Assembly: GCA_011365055.1 (NCBI GenBank)
Contig: RDOG01000010.1
Location: forward strand, 62,001 to 126,000
DNA from: Promethearchaeota archaeon
GTDB taxonomy: Archaea > Asgardarchaeota > Lokiarchaeia > Helarchaeales > RDOG01
DNA: 64,000 nucleotides
Direction: 5' to 3'
Numbering within the stretch: the stretch's first letter is position 1; each line of letters starts with the position of its first letter. Of the stretch, positions 37,577 through 47,642 are shown piece after piece. The notes under the pieces were generated by a model that was not told the origin of the DNA, did no database searches, and saw only the letters and a list, made by a program, of their open reading frames with translations. The position numbers were made by a program, and so were the translations under genes.

Positions 37577-38106
37577 TAAAATCACTATAGTAAAATTAAT
37601 CAATAGAATATTGAAGTTAACGTATATGAAATTTTAGATTATAGCATATTTTAATTAAAAATTTGGTGCTATTAATTTATTTAGAGTGAAATTCTAAAAA
37701 GCATTATTTTAATAAAAATTTAATTAAATACTCCTTTAAATTAATAATATGCAAATTTGCAATGTTTTTAAATAGTCACATTTTACGTTAATACTAATAT
37801 AATCATTTTTTAAACTCCAATTGATTAGTTTTATAACCCATAATGAAAAAGTTTATCTTTCCTTATCAAAATATCTCAGACCGTTTATCCACTAAAACTT
37901 ATAAGAAAGCGTTTAATATCAAAATTCAATAAATAGATGGAGATTTTGGGTCAAAAACCTTTTTATATTTGGAGATAGAGTTAATTCTAATTTGAAAATT
38001 TGTTTTTATGATGATTTACAACCATAAAATAAGGTTTTATGCGAAAAAACATGTTCAACATGTTGGTTAAAAAATTAAAATAAATTAAAATAGGTGATAA
38101 ATAAAT
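37577..38106. other. 530-bp divergent AT-rich intergenic region
   Basis: Lies between the divergent protease and Tes-like genes. Several TATA-like stretches occur (for example TTTTTAAATA near 37763 and CTTTTTATAT near 37961), which may be promoters. The SD GGTGAT for the downstream gene is at its right end. No ORF, RNA gene or repeat was recognised. Confidence 0.45.
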
Positions 38107-39804
38107 TTGAGTTATAATCATATAAGAAATACTACTTCTATCTGTCCAGAATGTAAACAACAAATTAATGCTGAAATATACGAAGATACTAGCGATTCAC
38201 AAATTTATATGAAAAAAACTTGTTCCCATCATGGTGATTTTAAGGATGTTATTGCTTCTAACAAGCATTATTATTTATGGCGAACGGATTATCACCACGA
38301 TTCACGTGAGGTTGTAGCAGATCCCGAAGTTGAATATGATTGTGGACCTTTTTCTCCCATGGGTGGAAAGCAAGGTTTGAAAGGTTGTCCTTATGACTGC
38401 GGAATTTGCGAAAATCACAAATCAGCAACCTGTATTTGTCTTATCGACATTACAAATCGTTGTAATCTAAAATGTCCAATTTGTTTTGCAAACGCTCAAG
38501 TAACAGGTTATGTTGTAGAACCAACAATAGAAGAATTACGCGCAATTATGGAACATTTTAGAGCAACAAAACCTTTGCCTCCAGTTGCTATTCAACTTTC
38601 TGGTGGGGAACCAACAGTAAGGAGAGATTTACCAGAAATTCTTGAAATGTCAAGAGAGTTAGGATTCGAACATAGAATGGTGACAACCAATGGTCTGCGA
38701 TTTACGAATATAGATTATCTTCAGGAAATAATTGATGCTGGAATGAATGCCATGTATTGGCAATTTGATTCAGCAACCGATCCCAGTGTATATTTAGAAA
38801 CAAGAGGTGTAGATCTACTCGATAAAAAAATGAAAATTGTTGAAAACTGTCGGGAACTAGGATTCAAGGATGTCGTACTTGTTCCTACGATTGCTAGAGG
38901 GATCAATGATCATCAAGTTGGTCCAATCCTCCAATTTGCAGCTGAAAATCAGGATGTTGTCTCTTGCGTCGTTTATCAACCAGTTTCTTTATGCGGAAGA
39001 ATTACACAACAAGAAGTATTAAAACTTCGCTATAATGCAACTGACTTATTTGATGAAATCAATAGATACATGCAACAAAAATGGGGCAACAATTTTGGGG
39101 AACGATACTATCCAATTCCTACTTTAACGAATTTCGTTAAATTAATTACATGGTTTGATAATGTCCCTGCCTTTGAATTGAGTTCTCATGAAGATTGTGG
39201 ATTTGCAACTATTGGAATTGTTGATACGGATAAAGATCCAAAAAACAATAAACTTCACATTATTGATGAATACTTTAGAATTCCTAATATTGTAAAAAAT
39301 GCTGATAGACTTTGGAACTTCGTGAAAGAAAATGATCTTGAGAATCCTGGTCTAATTCAGAAAACTTTAAGCAATATATCTCCACAACTTGGTGAAACTG
39401 TTGGGAAAGCACTATCTCAAGCTGGGCACTGGTTATTACGAAAAACTATGAAATATAGTTTCATCGGATCTTTAATTCCATCTGTAAAAATTGATGATCC
39501 AAAGAATTTAATAGAAACTTTAATAAAATTTTCTCGAATACTTTTACAACCAAGTTGGAATTCTGCAGCAAACTTTCTCAGACAAAATTCACTTTTAGTT
39601 TCATGTATGCATTTTCAAGATGCGTATAATATGCAAACTGACCGAGTAAGCCGTTGTCTGGTTCATTATGGCTATTACGATAGAGATCTTAAGAAAGTAT
39701 TTCGTGTTCCATTCTGCACAATGAATACTATCCATCGACCAGAGATCGAGAAGAAGAATTCCGAACGACAGAAGATTCTTGCAGAAGTTAGTATGGATTA
39801 TTAA
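38107..39804 (+). CDS. radical SAM protein of the tetraether synthase (Tes/MJ0619-like) family
   Basis: 565 residues. An N-terminal zinc/Fe-S-like part (CPECKQQI, then CSHHGDF) and a second Cys cluster (GCPYDCGICENH) precede the radical SAM motif CNLKCPICFANA. After it come LSGGEPTVRRDLPE and TNGLRF. This arrangement, with CP-x-DCG-x-C-x-x-H before TNRCNLKCP, is characteristic of the Tes family, which joins archaeol chains into tetraether lipids. Later cysteines (EDCGF, FRVPFCTMN) may bind auxiliary clusters. SD GGTGAT is 9 nt before TTG 38107. The family is recognised by motif layout, and the substrate is inferred. Confidence 0.72.
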   Translation: MSYNHIRNTTSICPECKQQINAEIYEDTSDSQIYMKKTCSHHGDFKDVIASNKHYYLWRTDYHHDSREVVADPEVEYDCGPFSPMGGKQGLKGCPYDCGICENHKSATCICLIDITNRCNLKCPICFANAQVTGYVVEPTIEELRAIMEHFRATKPLPPVAIQLSGGEPTVRRDLPEILEMSRELGFEHRMVTTNGLRFTNIDYLQEIIDAGMNAMYWQFDSATDPSVYLETRGVDLLDKKMKIVENCRELGFKDVVLVPTIARGINDHQVGPILQFAAENQDVVSCVVYQPVSLCGRITQQEVLKLRYNATDLFDEINRYMQQKWGNNFGERYYPIPTLTNFVKLITWFDNVPAFELSSHEDCGFATIGIVDTDKDPKNNKLHIIDEYFRIPNIVKNADRLWNFVKENDLENPGLIQKTLSNISPQLGETVGKALSQAGHWLLRKTMKYSFIGSLIPSVKIDDPKNLIETLIKFSRILLQPSWNSAANFLRQNSLLVSCMHFQDAYNMQTDRVSRCLVHYGYYDRDLKKVFRVPFCTMNTIHRPEIEKKNSERQKILAEVSMDY

Positions 39805-39832
39805 TTTTTTTATATTCTTTTTTTTTATAAAA

Positions 39833-41782
39833 TTAAGAAGGTCCTAAACTTATTGCGTTTAATTTCGTAATTTTTGATTTATATGCTTTAAAAGCATAAT
39901 CTGATGTTGTTTTAGAACTTACTTGAACGATTGATGAAATAACGTTATTTAAAACCAAGCTTGCTTCATCAAAAAGATCAACAAATTTAAGATTTGAAAA
40001 ATCCGTTAAAATTCTTGCTGAACCCAAAACTTTTAAGTTTAAAACAATTGAATTATCCTTTATTATTATTTCTGCGTGTTCCATTGCTAAAATCAAAGGA
40101 TCAATTCCTATATTTGTCGAATTAATTATCGTAATTTTCGCATAATTTGATGCCTTAATCTTATTAAATGTTGAATTTTCTAAAGTAACCCTTGCATAAT
40201 CAATTGCTATTAATTCAAATTCATTTTCTAGATCTTCAATGTTTAACTCAGTTGATCCGTTTGTTTCAACAGAATAAATAGTTCTATTTAAAATAATATT
40301 ATTTATTAATGTAGTTTTATTGAAATATATGCCTGAACCTGTAATACCACTCAAATTCCATGTCAATTTTCCGGAAGTACAATAAATACCCTCGTTTAAA
40401 TTGGATATAGAACAGTTTTCAATGTGTATCGTGCTAGATCCAAGGCAAATGGCGTTTGAAATTGAGCAATTTATTAGAGTAATATTGTTAATAGACAAAT
40501 CAACTAATCGTCCAAGTGGTTGTAAAGTATTAATCGATGAATTAAATGCATAAGTATCACCCGAAGAAGCAACAAGTAAGTTTATCCCTGAAGAATTCAG
40601 TAATACATTTACTGAAGATTGATTGAAAGAATTTATTGTTAAATAATTTAAAGCATTAGCTGCGGTTTTTTTAACCGTTAAAAAACTTGAATCGTACAAT
40701 TCATGTAATAAAAAACCAGTTGACAAGGTGACGTTACTGAAAGTAACATTTGCTTGATTATACAATGTCAATTGACATAAAGTGTTATTGATTTCGACAT
40801 TTGCAGAATTATTTACAGTTACAGCTCCCAATTGACACGATGTAACTGTTGAGTTAATTATCTCGGTTGTATTAATGAAATTTGATCCAGATATGGTTCC
40901 ATTATCAATTGAAATATCGCCATATACAATGATACTTTTTGATAGTAAATCAATTTTGGATTGATTAAGGATGAGTCGACCTAAGTCAAATGTTGAAATA
41001 GAAGAAATATTTGATTGAATACAATTTAATGACGAAATTCCACCAATTTTTGCATCTGAGATGACTGAATTCAAAACAATACCAGAAATTTCTCGCTTAC
41101 CAAACATTGAAATATAAGTGTATGTGGTAGGGCTTGAGCTTCCAAGCAATAACTTTACTATCGTGGAATTATCAATTTCTAGATTTCCTCCCTGAACCAA
41201 CTCTATTTCATTAACGATTGAATTATTTTTGATTGAAAGATAAACATTCTGAGATGAATATGACTTCATGGTCTGATTTAAAGCTTGGAATCTGTCAAGA
41301 ACGTATGATACAGACGAATTATTAATGTTTGCTCGTGAATGTTCGAATATATAAATAGATTTGATGTTAGAATTTTGAATATTTAAAATACTATTACCCA
41401 GACAAACAATGGTTAAATCTTTATTTGAAATATTATTTAGTGTAAGCTTAACATTTCCATATAAACAAACATATCCAAGTTTTGTTTCAATTGAGGTCGA
41501 ATTATTTATAACCGTTGAATTTATTACATTATAACCATTTAGACTTCCCGCCGATGGTTTCAAAGAGTTGTGAATTACCAAATCCCCACTTGTAAACGCA
41601 ACAGAATATGTAATATTATTAAAATTAGAGTTTTCTATATAACTATTTGATGATATTCCTATGATATTGTTTGATTTTTGAGGTGTTAACATAAAATTTA
41701 GCATATTACCAAAAGTTAAAGTACAAATTAATCCAAATACGCATAATAAAGAAGCAAGAATGTGTCTGTTTTCATTTCCCAA
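39833..41782 (-). CDS. secreted repetitive beta-helix-like protein
   Basis: 649 residues with an N-terminal signal sequence (ILASLLCVFGLICTLTFG). A long region rich in Asn, Ser and Ile with short repeating units of the type I-x-N-S-x-I or L-x-N-S-x-I follows. This pattern suits a right-handed parallel beta-helix like pectin-lyase-fold surface proteins. No catalytic motif, no C-terminal anchor and no sorting signal are seen. Likely exported or surface-associated; function unknown. Confidence 0.7.
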   Translation of the reverse strand: MGNENRHILASLLCVFGLICTLTFGNMLNFMLTPQKSNNIIGISSNSYIENSNFNNITYSVAFTSGDLVIHNSLKPSAGSLNGYNVINSTVINNSTSIETKLGYVCLYGNVKLTLNNISNKDLTIVCLGNSILNIQNSNIKSIYIFEHSRANINNSSVSYVLDRFQALNQTMKSYSSQNVYLSIKNNSIVNEIELVQGGNLEIDNSTIVKLLLGSSSPTTYTYISMFGKREISGIVLNSVISDAKIGGISSLNCIQSNISSISTFDLGRLILNQSKIDLLSKSIIVYGDISIDNGTISGSNFINTTEIINSTVTSCQLGAVTVNNSANVEINNTLCQLTLYNQANVTFSNVTLSTGFLLHELYDSSFLTVKKTAANALNYLTINSFNQSSVNVLLNSSGINLLVASSGDTYAFNSSINTLQPLGRLVDLSINNITLINCSISNAICLGSSTIHIENCSISNLNEGIYCTSGKLTWNLSGITGSGIYFNKTTLINNIILNRTIYSVETNGSTELNIEDLENEFELIAIDYARVTLENSTFNKIKASNYAKITIINSTNIGIDPLILAMEHAEIIIKDNSIVLNLKVLGSARILTDFSNLKFVDLFDEASLVLNNVISSIVQVSSKTTSDYAFKAYKSKITKLNAISLGPS

Positions 41783-41879
41783 TTAATATACTCCCGTTTA
41801 ATATATTTAATATTATATTCATATCAGACATTTTACAATCTAGTTTATATAATTTTTCAAAAGGGTATTTTAAAATTAT

Positions 41880-42407
41880 TCATTTAAGAATACCTTCTGT
41901 TAACCTTTTAAATGACTCATTTACTGAAGTTCCATCTAATGCGGAGGTTTCAAGATATTCTATAGCATTTATTTGTTTTTTAATTTCTAAAGCTTTTTTA
42001 ATATCAACCATTCTTTTATCCGTTAAGTCTAATTTATTCCCTATTAAAATTAAAGGGATATTTTGTTTTACTGTTTGTCTAAAGTTTTTTACATACTCAA
42101 TAACCATCAATAACGTTGATGGTCGAGTCAAATCAAATACAATTATTGCTCCTTTAGCTCCACTATAATATGTTTCTCTTACTAAATCCCATTTAGCTTG
42201 TCCTCCAACATCCCATATAGATAGCCTAACATTATTTTCCCCTAAGGGACCAAGCTTGATAGCCTTCATCATAATATTAACGCCAAGCGTTGGAATGTAA
42301 TTTTCTTCATATTGATCTGTTATAAATCTGCTTACAAGCGTAGTTTTACCGACGCCAGGGCTACCAATTAAGATAATCTTAAAATTAAAAATTTGTTGTT
42401 TTGACAT
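41880..42407 (-). CDS. Ras-superfamily small GTPase (Rab/Arf-like)
   Basis: About 176 residues, a typical single-domain small GTPase. Motifs: G1/P-loop GSPGVGKTT, G2 region YIPTLGVN, G3 WDVGGQ, G4 GNKLD, G5 ETSALDG. The G3 form WDVGGQ is Arf-like, whereas the rest is nearer to Rab/Ras. There is no C-terminal Cys for prenylation and no obvious N-terminal myristoylation signal. Such GTPases are abundant in Asgard genomes. The frame opens upstream (ATG 42470 or TTG 42476); ATG 42407 (MSKQQIFNFKIILIG) is the compact start. The partners could be longin or roadblock proteins encoded nearby. Confidence 0.92.
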   Translation of the reverse strand: MSKQQIFNFKIILIGSPGVGKTTLVSRFITDQYEENYIPTLGVNIMMKAIKLGPLGENNVRLSIWDVGGQAKWDLVRETYYSGAKGAIIVFDLTRPSTLLMVIEYVKNFRQTVKQNIPLILIGNKLDLTDKRMVDIKKALEIKKQINAIEYLETSALDGTSVNESFKRLTEGILK

Positions 42408-42589
42408 AACAATCTCGTAAAATAAGATATTATTACTATTAAAATCGTATTCTAGGTTACTTTTGGACATAATCAAAAATAAATTTTCTGCACTTTACTT
42501 AAAAAATTCATATCTCGAAATCTCACTATTATTTATTTCTGAGTTTTGAAATTGAATAATGAAAAAATAAAAAAGAATAATAAAATAGA

Positions 42590-43072
42590 TTATGATCCTA
42601 TTATTTCAATAGCTTTTGACATGCAAAAGTGTTCACAAACATCACAAGCCATTCTCGGGGGAACAACTCGACGACAAATATCCAAATTACAGATTTTCAC
42701 TTTACCATCTACTACACGGAAAATGATTTTCTCATCATCATCATCGTCAGGAGCTTGCCCTCTTGCTATTTCGGGATCATTACTTACTTCCACAGGGCAC
42801 GATATCACGCAATTTCCACATCCTGTGCATAAATCTTCGTTTATTGTTATTCCTGATTTATGTATTTTTCCCATTGGATCAAAAATTTTGTGCAATTTCT
42901 CTTTGTTTCCTTTAAATTTCGGATCTTTCAATGGGGGACAATCGTCAACTTTTTTAGCTTGCCTCAATAACGCAACTGCAAATGCCATGCAAGTTGCTTC
43001 TCCACATTCCTTGCAATTTGTTTTAGGTAAAAGATTATAAATTTCAAATGCATTGATTTTTGCTTTTCCCAT
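42590..43072 (-). CDS. Fe-S protein: CODH/ACS-type Fe-S domain plus ferredoxin domain
   Basis: About 160 residues. The N-terminal domain (LLPKTNCKECGEATCMAFAVA, then DDCPPL) resembles the 4Fe-4S domain at the start of corrinoid Fe-S protein and related C1 enzymes. A ferredoxin-like part follows (CTGCGNCVISCPVE), then a Cys-rich end (CNLDICRR, ACDVCEHFCMSKAI) that would complete a second cluster. An acidic DDDDDE stretch lies between them. Probable small electron carrier, perhaps for C1 metabolism. ATG 43072 is favoured over the TTG at 43087. Confidence 0.8.
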   Translation of the reverse strand: MGKAKINAFEIYNLLPKTNCKECGEATCMAFAVALLRQAKKVDDCPPLKDPKFKGNKEKLHKIFDPMGKIHKSGITINEDLCTGCGNCVISCPVEVSNDPEIARGQAPDDDDDEKIIFRVVDGKVKICNLDICRRVVPPRMACDVCEHFCMSKAIEIIGS

Positions 43073-43311
43073 GTTAAAACATCTCAAGAAAATATATTAA
43101 AATTTAATCCATTTACTATCATCCAAGTATAAAAGCATAAGATTATAATAAAAAGAATAAGGTTTCCATTCAAAAAGTAACTTTAATTTTTAATATTTTA
43201 AAAATTAATTAAGAAATGATGATAATTTAGCATTTTAAAAAACATTTATTATTTAAAATCATTTAATATTTTGAATAAAGTATTTAGAAATTTAAATCAA
43301 GTTGAGATTTC

Positions 43312-44556
43312 ATGGAAGACAAAACTCCACAAGGAGAATTGAACATAAATAATGTTCCGATAAAATATTTGTTGATGAATAAATCCCATACTTTAGAAAT
43401 AAGTATAAAAAACAAAACCCCAAATTCGGAAGAATTTACGGATTTTTATTTAAAGTATAGGGCGAATGGGTGTAAATTATTAAACATTCCTGAAAGTTTA
43501 GATAATAATGTTCGCTTTTCTATGAGTCCTAATCAAATTTTCAATTTTCAAATTGAAATCATACCGACAATTGAAGGTCCATTACAGATAGAAATTCAAT
43601 TTGTAGGAATAAAGAAAGAAATAATAGAAAAACCCGTTGAATATGAGATTGAAGTAGAAGAAGAAGTATTAGAGGAAATTAAAGATGAAAACTCCATTTT
43701 CCTAAATGAACAGGCTGCTAAAATTACTAAAACGTGTAATAATTGTTCCAACTTCCAAAAAATTTCCAAATTCTGCACACATTTAAATGAATTTAAAACC
43801 AATGAAAATACATGTGAATCATTCACTAATTTACGTGATAATCAAATTCCTCCTCAAATAAAAACGAATAAACAATTTATAAAAAGAATTGAAAAGAAAA
43901 TTCAAAAACAAATAAAAATTGAACATGAAATAATTGAATATGAAATTAATGTGGATTCAAAAATGGTTTATATGGAATCTATTAATGCTGGCGATTCAGA
44001 AAATCTTGAGACCATATTAAATCAAGGTGATATTGCAACTCATATTGAAGATGTTAATCTCAATGTTGTAGTTTTTCATTTTCCCAAAGTTGGACTTCTT
44101 AAAAATCCCAATTTATTACGCGAAATTAATACATATATGGATTTGAGTTTAGGAAAATCTTTTCTTTATGTCAGTTTTCCTATTCAAAACTTTTCTACAA
44201 AGGAACAAGGAATAATTAATGAAGCTATAAATAAGTTCTTACCAAAATTATCGACTAACAAACCAATCATAATATTCAATTTGGAATTTCTTCCTAAGCT
44301 TGGAATACCTACAATAATTTTAGGGCAAGATGATTCAATTAAATATGTAAATGAAATATATACTGTTTTGAATTCTCAGTTAAAACCTAATTATGTAATT
44401 AAATTAGATTCAAATATTATTTGTGGTGGAAGTATTCTTGAAAAGTTAAAGGAATTATGTTATCCCTATAGTGCAGAAGTAATCAATCTAGCTGTTTCAG
44501 GAGAATTTCAAGAATCAGTTGAGAATTTCGCTAATTTTATGAATGTTTTTAATTAG
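43312..44556 (+). CDS. unknown protein with a four-Cys cluster, first gene of a three-gene operon
   Basis: 414 residues, not recognised. Residues about 10-110 look like an immunoglobulin- or arrestin-type beta-sandwich (LEISIKNKTPN, FQIEIIPTIEGPLQIEI). Residues 143-175 carry CNNCSNFQKISKFC followed by C-E-S-F, a probable zinc or Fe-S site. A Lys/Glu-rich helix links to a C-terminal region of about 190 residues with alternating strands and helices (VVVFHFPKVGLL, KPIIIFNLEFLPKLGIPTII). ATG 43312. The stop (TAG) is 11 nt from the next gene, so it is co-transcribed with the GCS2-like ligase. Confidence 0.7.
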   Translation: MEDKTPQGELNINNVPIKYLLMNKSHTLEISIKNKTPNSEEFTDFYLKYRANGCKLLNIPESLDNNVRFSMSPNQIFNFQIEIIPTIEGPLQIEIQFVGIKKEIIEKPVEYEIEVEEEVLEEIKDENSIFLNEQAAKITKTCNNCSNFQKISKFCTHLNEFKTNENTCESFTNLRDNQIPPQIKTNKQFIKRIEKKIQKQIKIEHEIIEYEINVDSKMVYMESINAGDSENLETILNQGDIATHIEDVNLNVVVFHFPKVGLLKNPNLLREINTYMDLSLGKSFLYVSFPIQNFSTKEQGIINEAINKFLPKLSTNKPIIIFNLEFLPKLGIPTIILGQDDSIKYVNEIYTVLNSQLKPNYVIKLDSNIICGGSILEKLKELCYPYSAEVINLAVSGEFQESVENFANFMNVFN

Positions 44557-44567
44557 AGGAATTAAAA

Positions 44568-46076
44568 ATGGTAAAAGAGAAAGAAAAGAAATTAGAATGG
44601 GAATTTGATGAAAAAAATTTAATCAAACTTCCATTCACTCACGGTATGGAATGTGAAATCGCAATCTTAGATGGGGAAGGAAACCTTCCCTCCGGAGATT
44701 CAATGTTATTTTTGTTCAAAAAAATTATTGAAGAATCATTAGTAATGCTTCAGAATCTAGTTCAATCAGATACTTGTCCAAAATTAATCAAAAATAAATT
44801 GGTTGATCTTCCCTATCAAGATTATAATGAAGAGAAAGGAGATGTAATTAAACAAAAATATAAATTACCTAATAAAGATGTTGTAGATATTGAAATATTT
44901 GGTCGTGATGGGAATGTTGCAGCCATCACTTATATTTTAGAATGCGTCACGCCTCCTGCAGAATATTTAGATGAATTAATTTGGTGGCTTAAAGCCTTAA
45001 TTTCTGTTGGTAATGAAGTATGTGTAAGAAACAACTTATTTTTATGCTCAACAGGTTTACCTCCTTTAATTCCACAATATTTACGAGGATTAACATATTC
45101 TGATCATCATCATATGGGCAACTTCAAGAATGACGCTGAGAAAAAGCGAATTTACAATATGTTTAGAGCATTTATTCCTCACATAATCGCAATGACTGCA
45201 AATAGCCCTTTTATTAATGGTGCTCCCACAGATGAGGTTAAAACAATAGGTAAAGATACAAAATTAAGATATGCTGCCCCAGGTTGTGTACGTTCAATAC
45301 GATTACAAAATAACACTTCTATGTTGTCTCAAAATGATCCAAAAGTATACATTCCTCATTTATATGCTGATTCTAGTTACAGTGCAGATTATTTTTGTAA
45401 AGTTATACAAAAAGCTTCATTAGAAGATGCTAAATTTCAAGATATTTTTCCCTATTCTGATTGGAAAACGATTGAATTTAGGGTCTGTGATGCTCCTATA
45501 ACAATCAATAAACGAATTGGTATGGTTCTTCTACTTCAAGCTCTTGCTCTAAAGGCTAGAGATATGGAAATTCCAGATGTAGGCTCAAAATCCATAGTAA
45601 CGAATCGAGCCTCAGCTATTCATAGGGGAATTTTTGGGAGTTTTCGAACTGATGAGATACCTGATTTGTCTTCAAATAAAGAATTTAAAGAAACTTATAT
45701 TGGAGATAAAGAGAGTATAAAATATTTGTATTTGGGTGTTCAAAATCTTCTAAAATTCTGTATGGAACCATGGAAAAAGATGGGAATCGTCGATAAAAAA
45801 GCTTATAAGGAATTCGGAAAAACAGATTATTTGGGTCCTTATTTAACTCCGTTATTTATTAGCGTATTTGGAGATTTGAAGCTTGCAGATATTCCATTTC
45901 AAGAAGCTGAATTTCAACTTCTTCTATATTCCGCAATTAAAGAAAAAACACCCTATCCTGGTCCTCAATTATTGAGTAGGTTAATTAAATATTCCTTTCA
46001 AGGAACTAATAATCCTTTTTTTTCTGTCATTACAGGTGAATTTAATCCAAAAGATCATAAGTGGTTTAAAGTTTAA
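44568..46076 (+). CDS. glutamate-cysteine-ligase-2-like carboxylate-amine ligase
   Basis: 502 residues. The GCS2-type signatures are the opening THGMECEIAILDGEGN, HHHMGNF, FRAFIPHIIAMTANSPFINGA and the C-terminal TIEFRVCDAP. The family forms amide bonds between a carboxylate and an amine with ATP (gamma-glutamyl-cysteine and related dipeptides). Substrates here are unknown. A length of about 500 residues is longer than bacterial YbdK-type members. SD GAGG lies before ATG 44568. It is the middle gene of a tight operon. Confidence 0.8.
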   Translation: MVKEKEKKLEWEFDEKNLIKLPFTHGMECEIAILDGEGNLPSGDSMLFLFKKIIEESLVMLQNLVQSDTCPKLIKNKLVDLPYQDYNEEKGDVIKQKYKLPNKDVVDIEIFGRDGNVAAITYILECVTPPAEYLDELIWWLKALISVGNEVCVRNNLFLCSTGLPPLIPQYLRGLTYSDHHHMGNFKNDAEKKRIYNMFRAFIPHIIAMTANSPFINGAPTDEVKTIGKDTKLRYAAPGCVRSIRLQNNTSMLSQNDPKVYIPHLYADSSYSADYFCKVIQKASLEDAKFQDIFPYSDWKTIEFRVCDAPITINKRIGMVLLLQALALKARDMEIPDVGSKSIVTNRASAIHRGIFGSFRTDEIPDLSSNKEFKETYIGDKESIKYLYLGVQNLLKFCMEPWKKMGIVDKKAYKEFGKTDYLGPYLTPLFISVFGDLKLADIPFQEAEFQLLLYSAIKEKTPYPGPQLLSRLIKYSFQGTNNPFFSVITGEFNPKDHKWFKV

Positions 46077-46086
46077 GGTTACAATT

Positions 46087-47613
46087 ATGATTGTTATTGA
46101 AGTATTAAACGAAAAAACCAATGAAATAAGTAAAACAAACGTTTTACTAGTAGATGCTCATAGCCATTTAGGTTCGGACGAAGATGGAGTAAAAAACATG
46201 AACCCACTGGCTCCTGGAGGAACATTCGACTTTTACGCACGTCTAACAACTAAAATGAAAGAAAAAATGGGTGGCGAATATGCTTTTGAGATGGATAAAA
46301 ATGGTACCAAATTAATTTATAATTTTAGAATTTCTCCACTACCCACTATCTTTGAATTATATCGAAAAACTTCTGAACTTAATAAATCTTTTAAGAATAC
46401 TGATTTATTTACTAAATCTCAAAATAGTTGGATTATTGACCAAGGTGTGGTATTTCCTTTTCAAGATACTTTTAGGTTTAATAAACCAGATGCTGCGTAC
46501 CGTGCTTCAAACATTAACATTTCTAGAAATACAACCACATTCCCCCTCTCCTGTCGACTCATTGGGTATGGTAGATGTGATCCTCAAGAAAAAATTAAAG
46601 CTATTAACGAAGTTAAGTTTGCAATAGAGCAATTAGGCTTACGAGGATTAAAATTACATCCAAGAAGTGAACAATGGCTGGATAATATTAAAGAATCTTA
46701 TGTAATGGACGTTTTATTGGAATGTGTTAAATATTCAATTCCTGTTGTATTTGATACAAGAGGAAAAAAATCAATCTTGGATATAAAAGAATTAATTGAA
46801 CTAACTAGAAATATATTGATTAAAAAAGATCCAAAATTAATTCATCACCTGAAAATTCAAATTGCTCATGCTCCTGCAGGAAATATTGGTGATGACGAAG
46901 TTTACGAAGCCATCGCAGATCCTAATTCCATTTGTGATATTTCAATGTTACATGGGGGTGCATGTATTAAATTTTACCTTGGTTTTAAAAAATGGTACGA
47001 TGAAACACATAAGAATGGAAAACGCTGGAGTGAACATATTGCATTTGGTTCTGATTATCCCTATTTTTTTGAAAAACACGGTTCAGATAATATTTTTGCT
47101 CTGATGTCCGAGCAATTTTTTGAAAATGGAGGTAATATTGAAGATTTCCAAAATATTATGGGATTAAATATATTAAAATGGATGCCTGAATATGCCTTTC
47201 CTCCTAAACAAGAAACATCAACGAAAAGTATGGGTATATATCTCTATACCAATAATAATGAGAACATAAATGAGATTGAAGGAGAAATTCTTGCAGCTTT
47301 ATCTGAATTTCAAGTTATTAATATTAATAAAATTCTTTTTATGTGGGATAAAAAATGGGGTCATTTAAATAATGAATTTTTATTGGAAGTAAGTCCCCTG
47401 AATAATCCAACAGAAAAGATATTGATGGCTTCAATAAATATAACTAATGGTATAAAATATCTAAAGATATTTCAAAAAGACGATATTTTCAGACCATTTG
47501 GTGGTTATAAATTGTATAACGCAAATGATAAATTGTTTCTATTAAAAAATCAAGTATTTGATTCCACTAATAATCCTGCTCAAGCTTTTAACGTGTTAAA
47601 AGAAGCCTTTTAA
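46087..47613 (+). CDS. amidohydrolase-2 family hydrolase with a C-terminal extension
   Basis: About 508 residues. The metal-dependent TIM barrel begins with LLVDAHSHLG (D-x-H-x-H metal motif). It continues with GLRGLKLHPRSEQWL (possible metal-binding Lys/His), IQIAHAPAG, and FGSDYPYFF. Residues beyond about 375 form an extra domain of about 130 residues (GIYLYTNNNENI to the end) not recognised. The frame opens at 46036 inside the ligase gene; ATG 46087, 10 nt after its stop, is the likely start. Genetic linkage suggests that it hydrolyses or edits the amide made by the ligase, which is inference only. Confidence 0.8.
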   Translation: MIVIEVLNEKTNEISKTNVLLVDAHSHLGSDEDGVKNMNPLAPGGTFDFYARLTTKMKEKMGGEYAFEMDKNGTKLIYNFRISPLPTIFELYRKTSELNKSFKNTDLFTKSQNSWIIDQGVVFPFQDTFRFNKPDAAYRASNINISRNTTTFPLSCRLIGYGRCDPQEKIKAINEVKFAIEQLGLRGLKLHPRSEQWLDNIKESYVMDVLLECVKYSIPVVFDTRGKKSILDIKELIELTRNILIKKDPKLIHHLKIQIAHAPAGNIGDDEVYEAIADPNSICDISMLHGGACIKFYLGFKKWYDETHKNGKRWSEHIAFGSDYPYFFEKHGSDNIFALMSEQFFENGGNIEDFQNIMGLNILKWMPEYAFPPKQETSTKSMGIYLYTNNNENINEIEGEILAALSEFQVININKILFMWDKKWGHLNNEFLLEVSPLNNPTEKILMASINITNGIKYLKIFQKDDIFRPFGGYKLYNANDKLFLLKNQVFDSTNNPAQAFNVLKEAF

Positions 47614-47642
47614 AAAATATGATTAGATTTTTTGAGTAAAAA

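Noticed and set aside
42546..43040. Plus-strand 164-codon frame
   Set aside because: Antisense to the Fe-S protein gene, whose Cys motifs are unambiguous.
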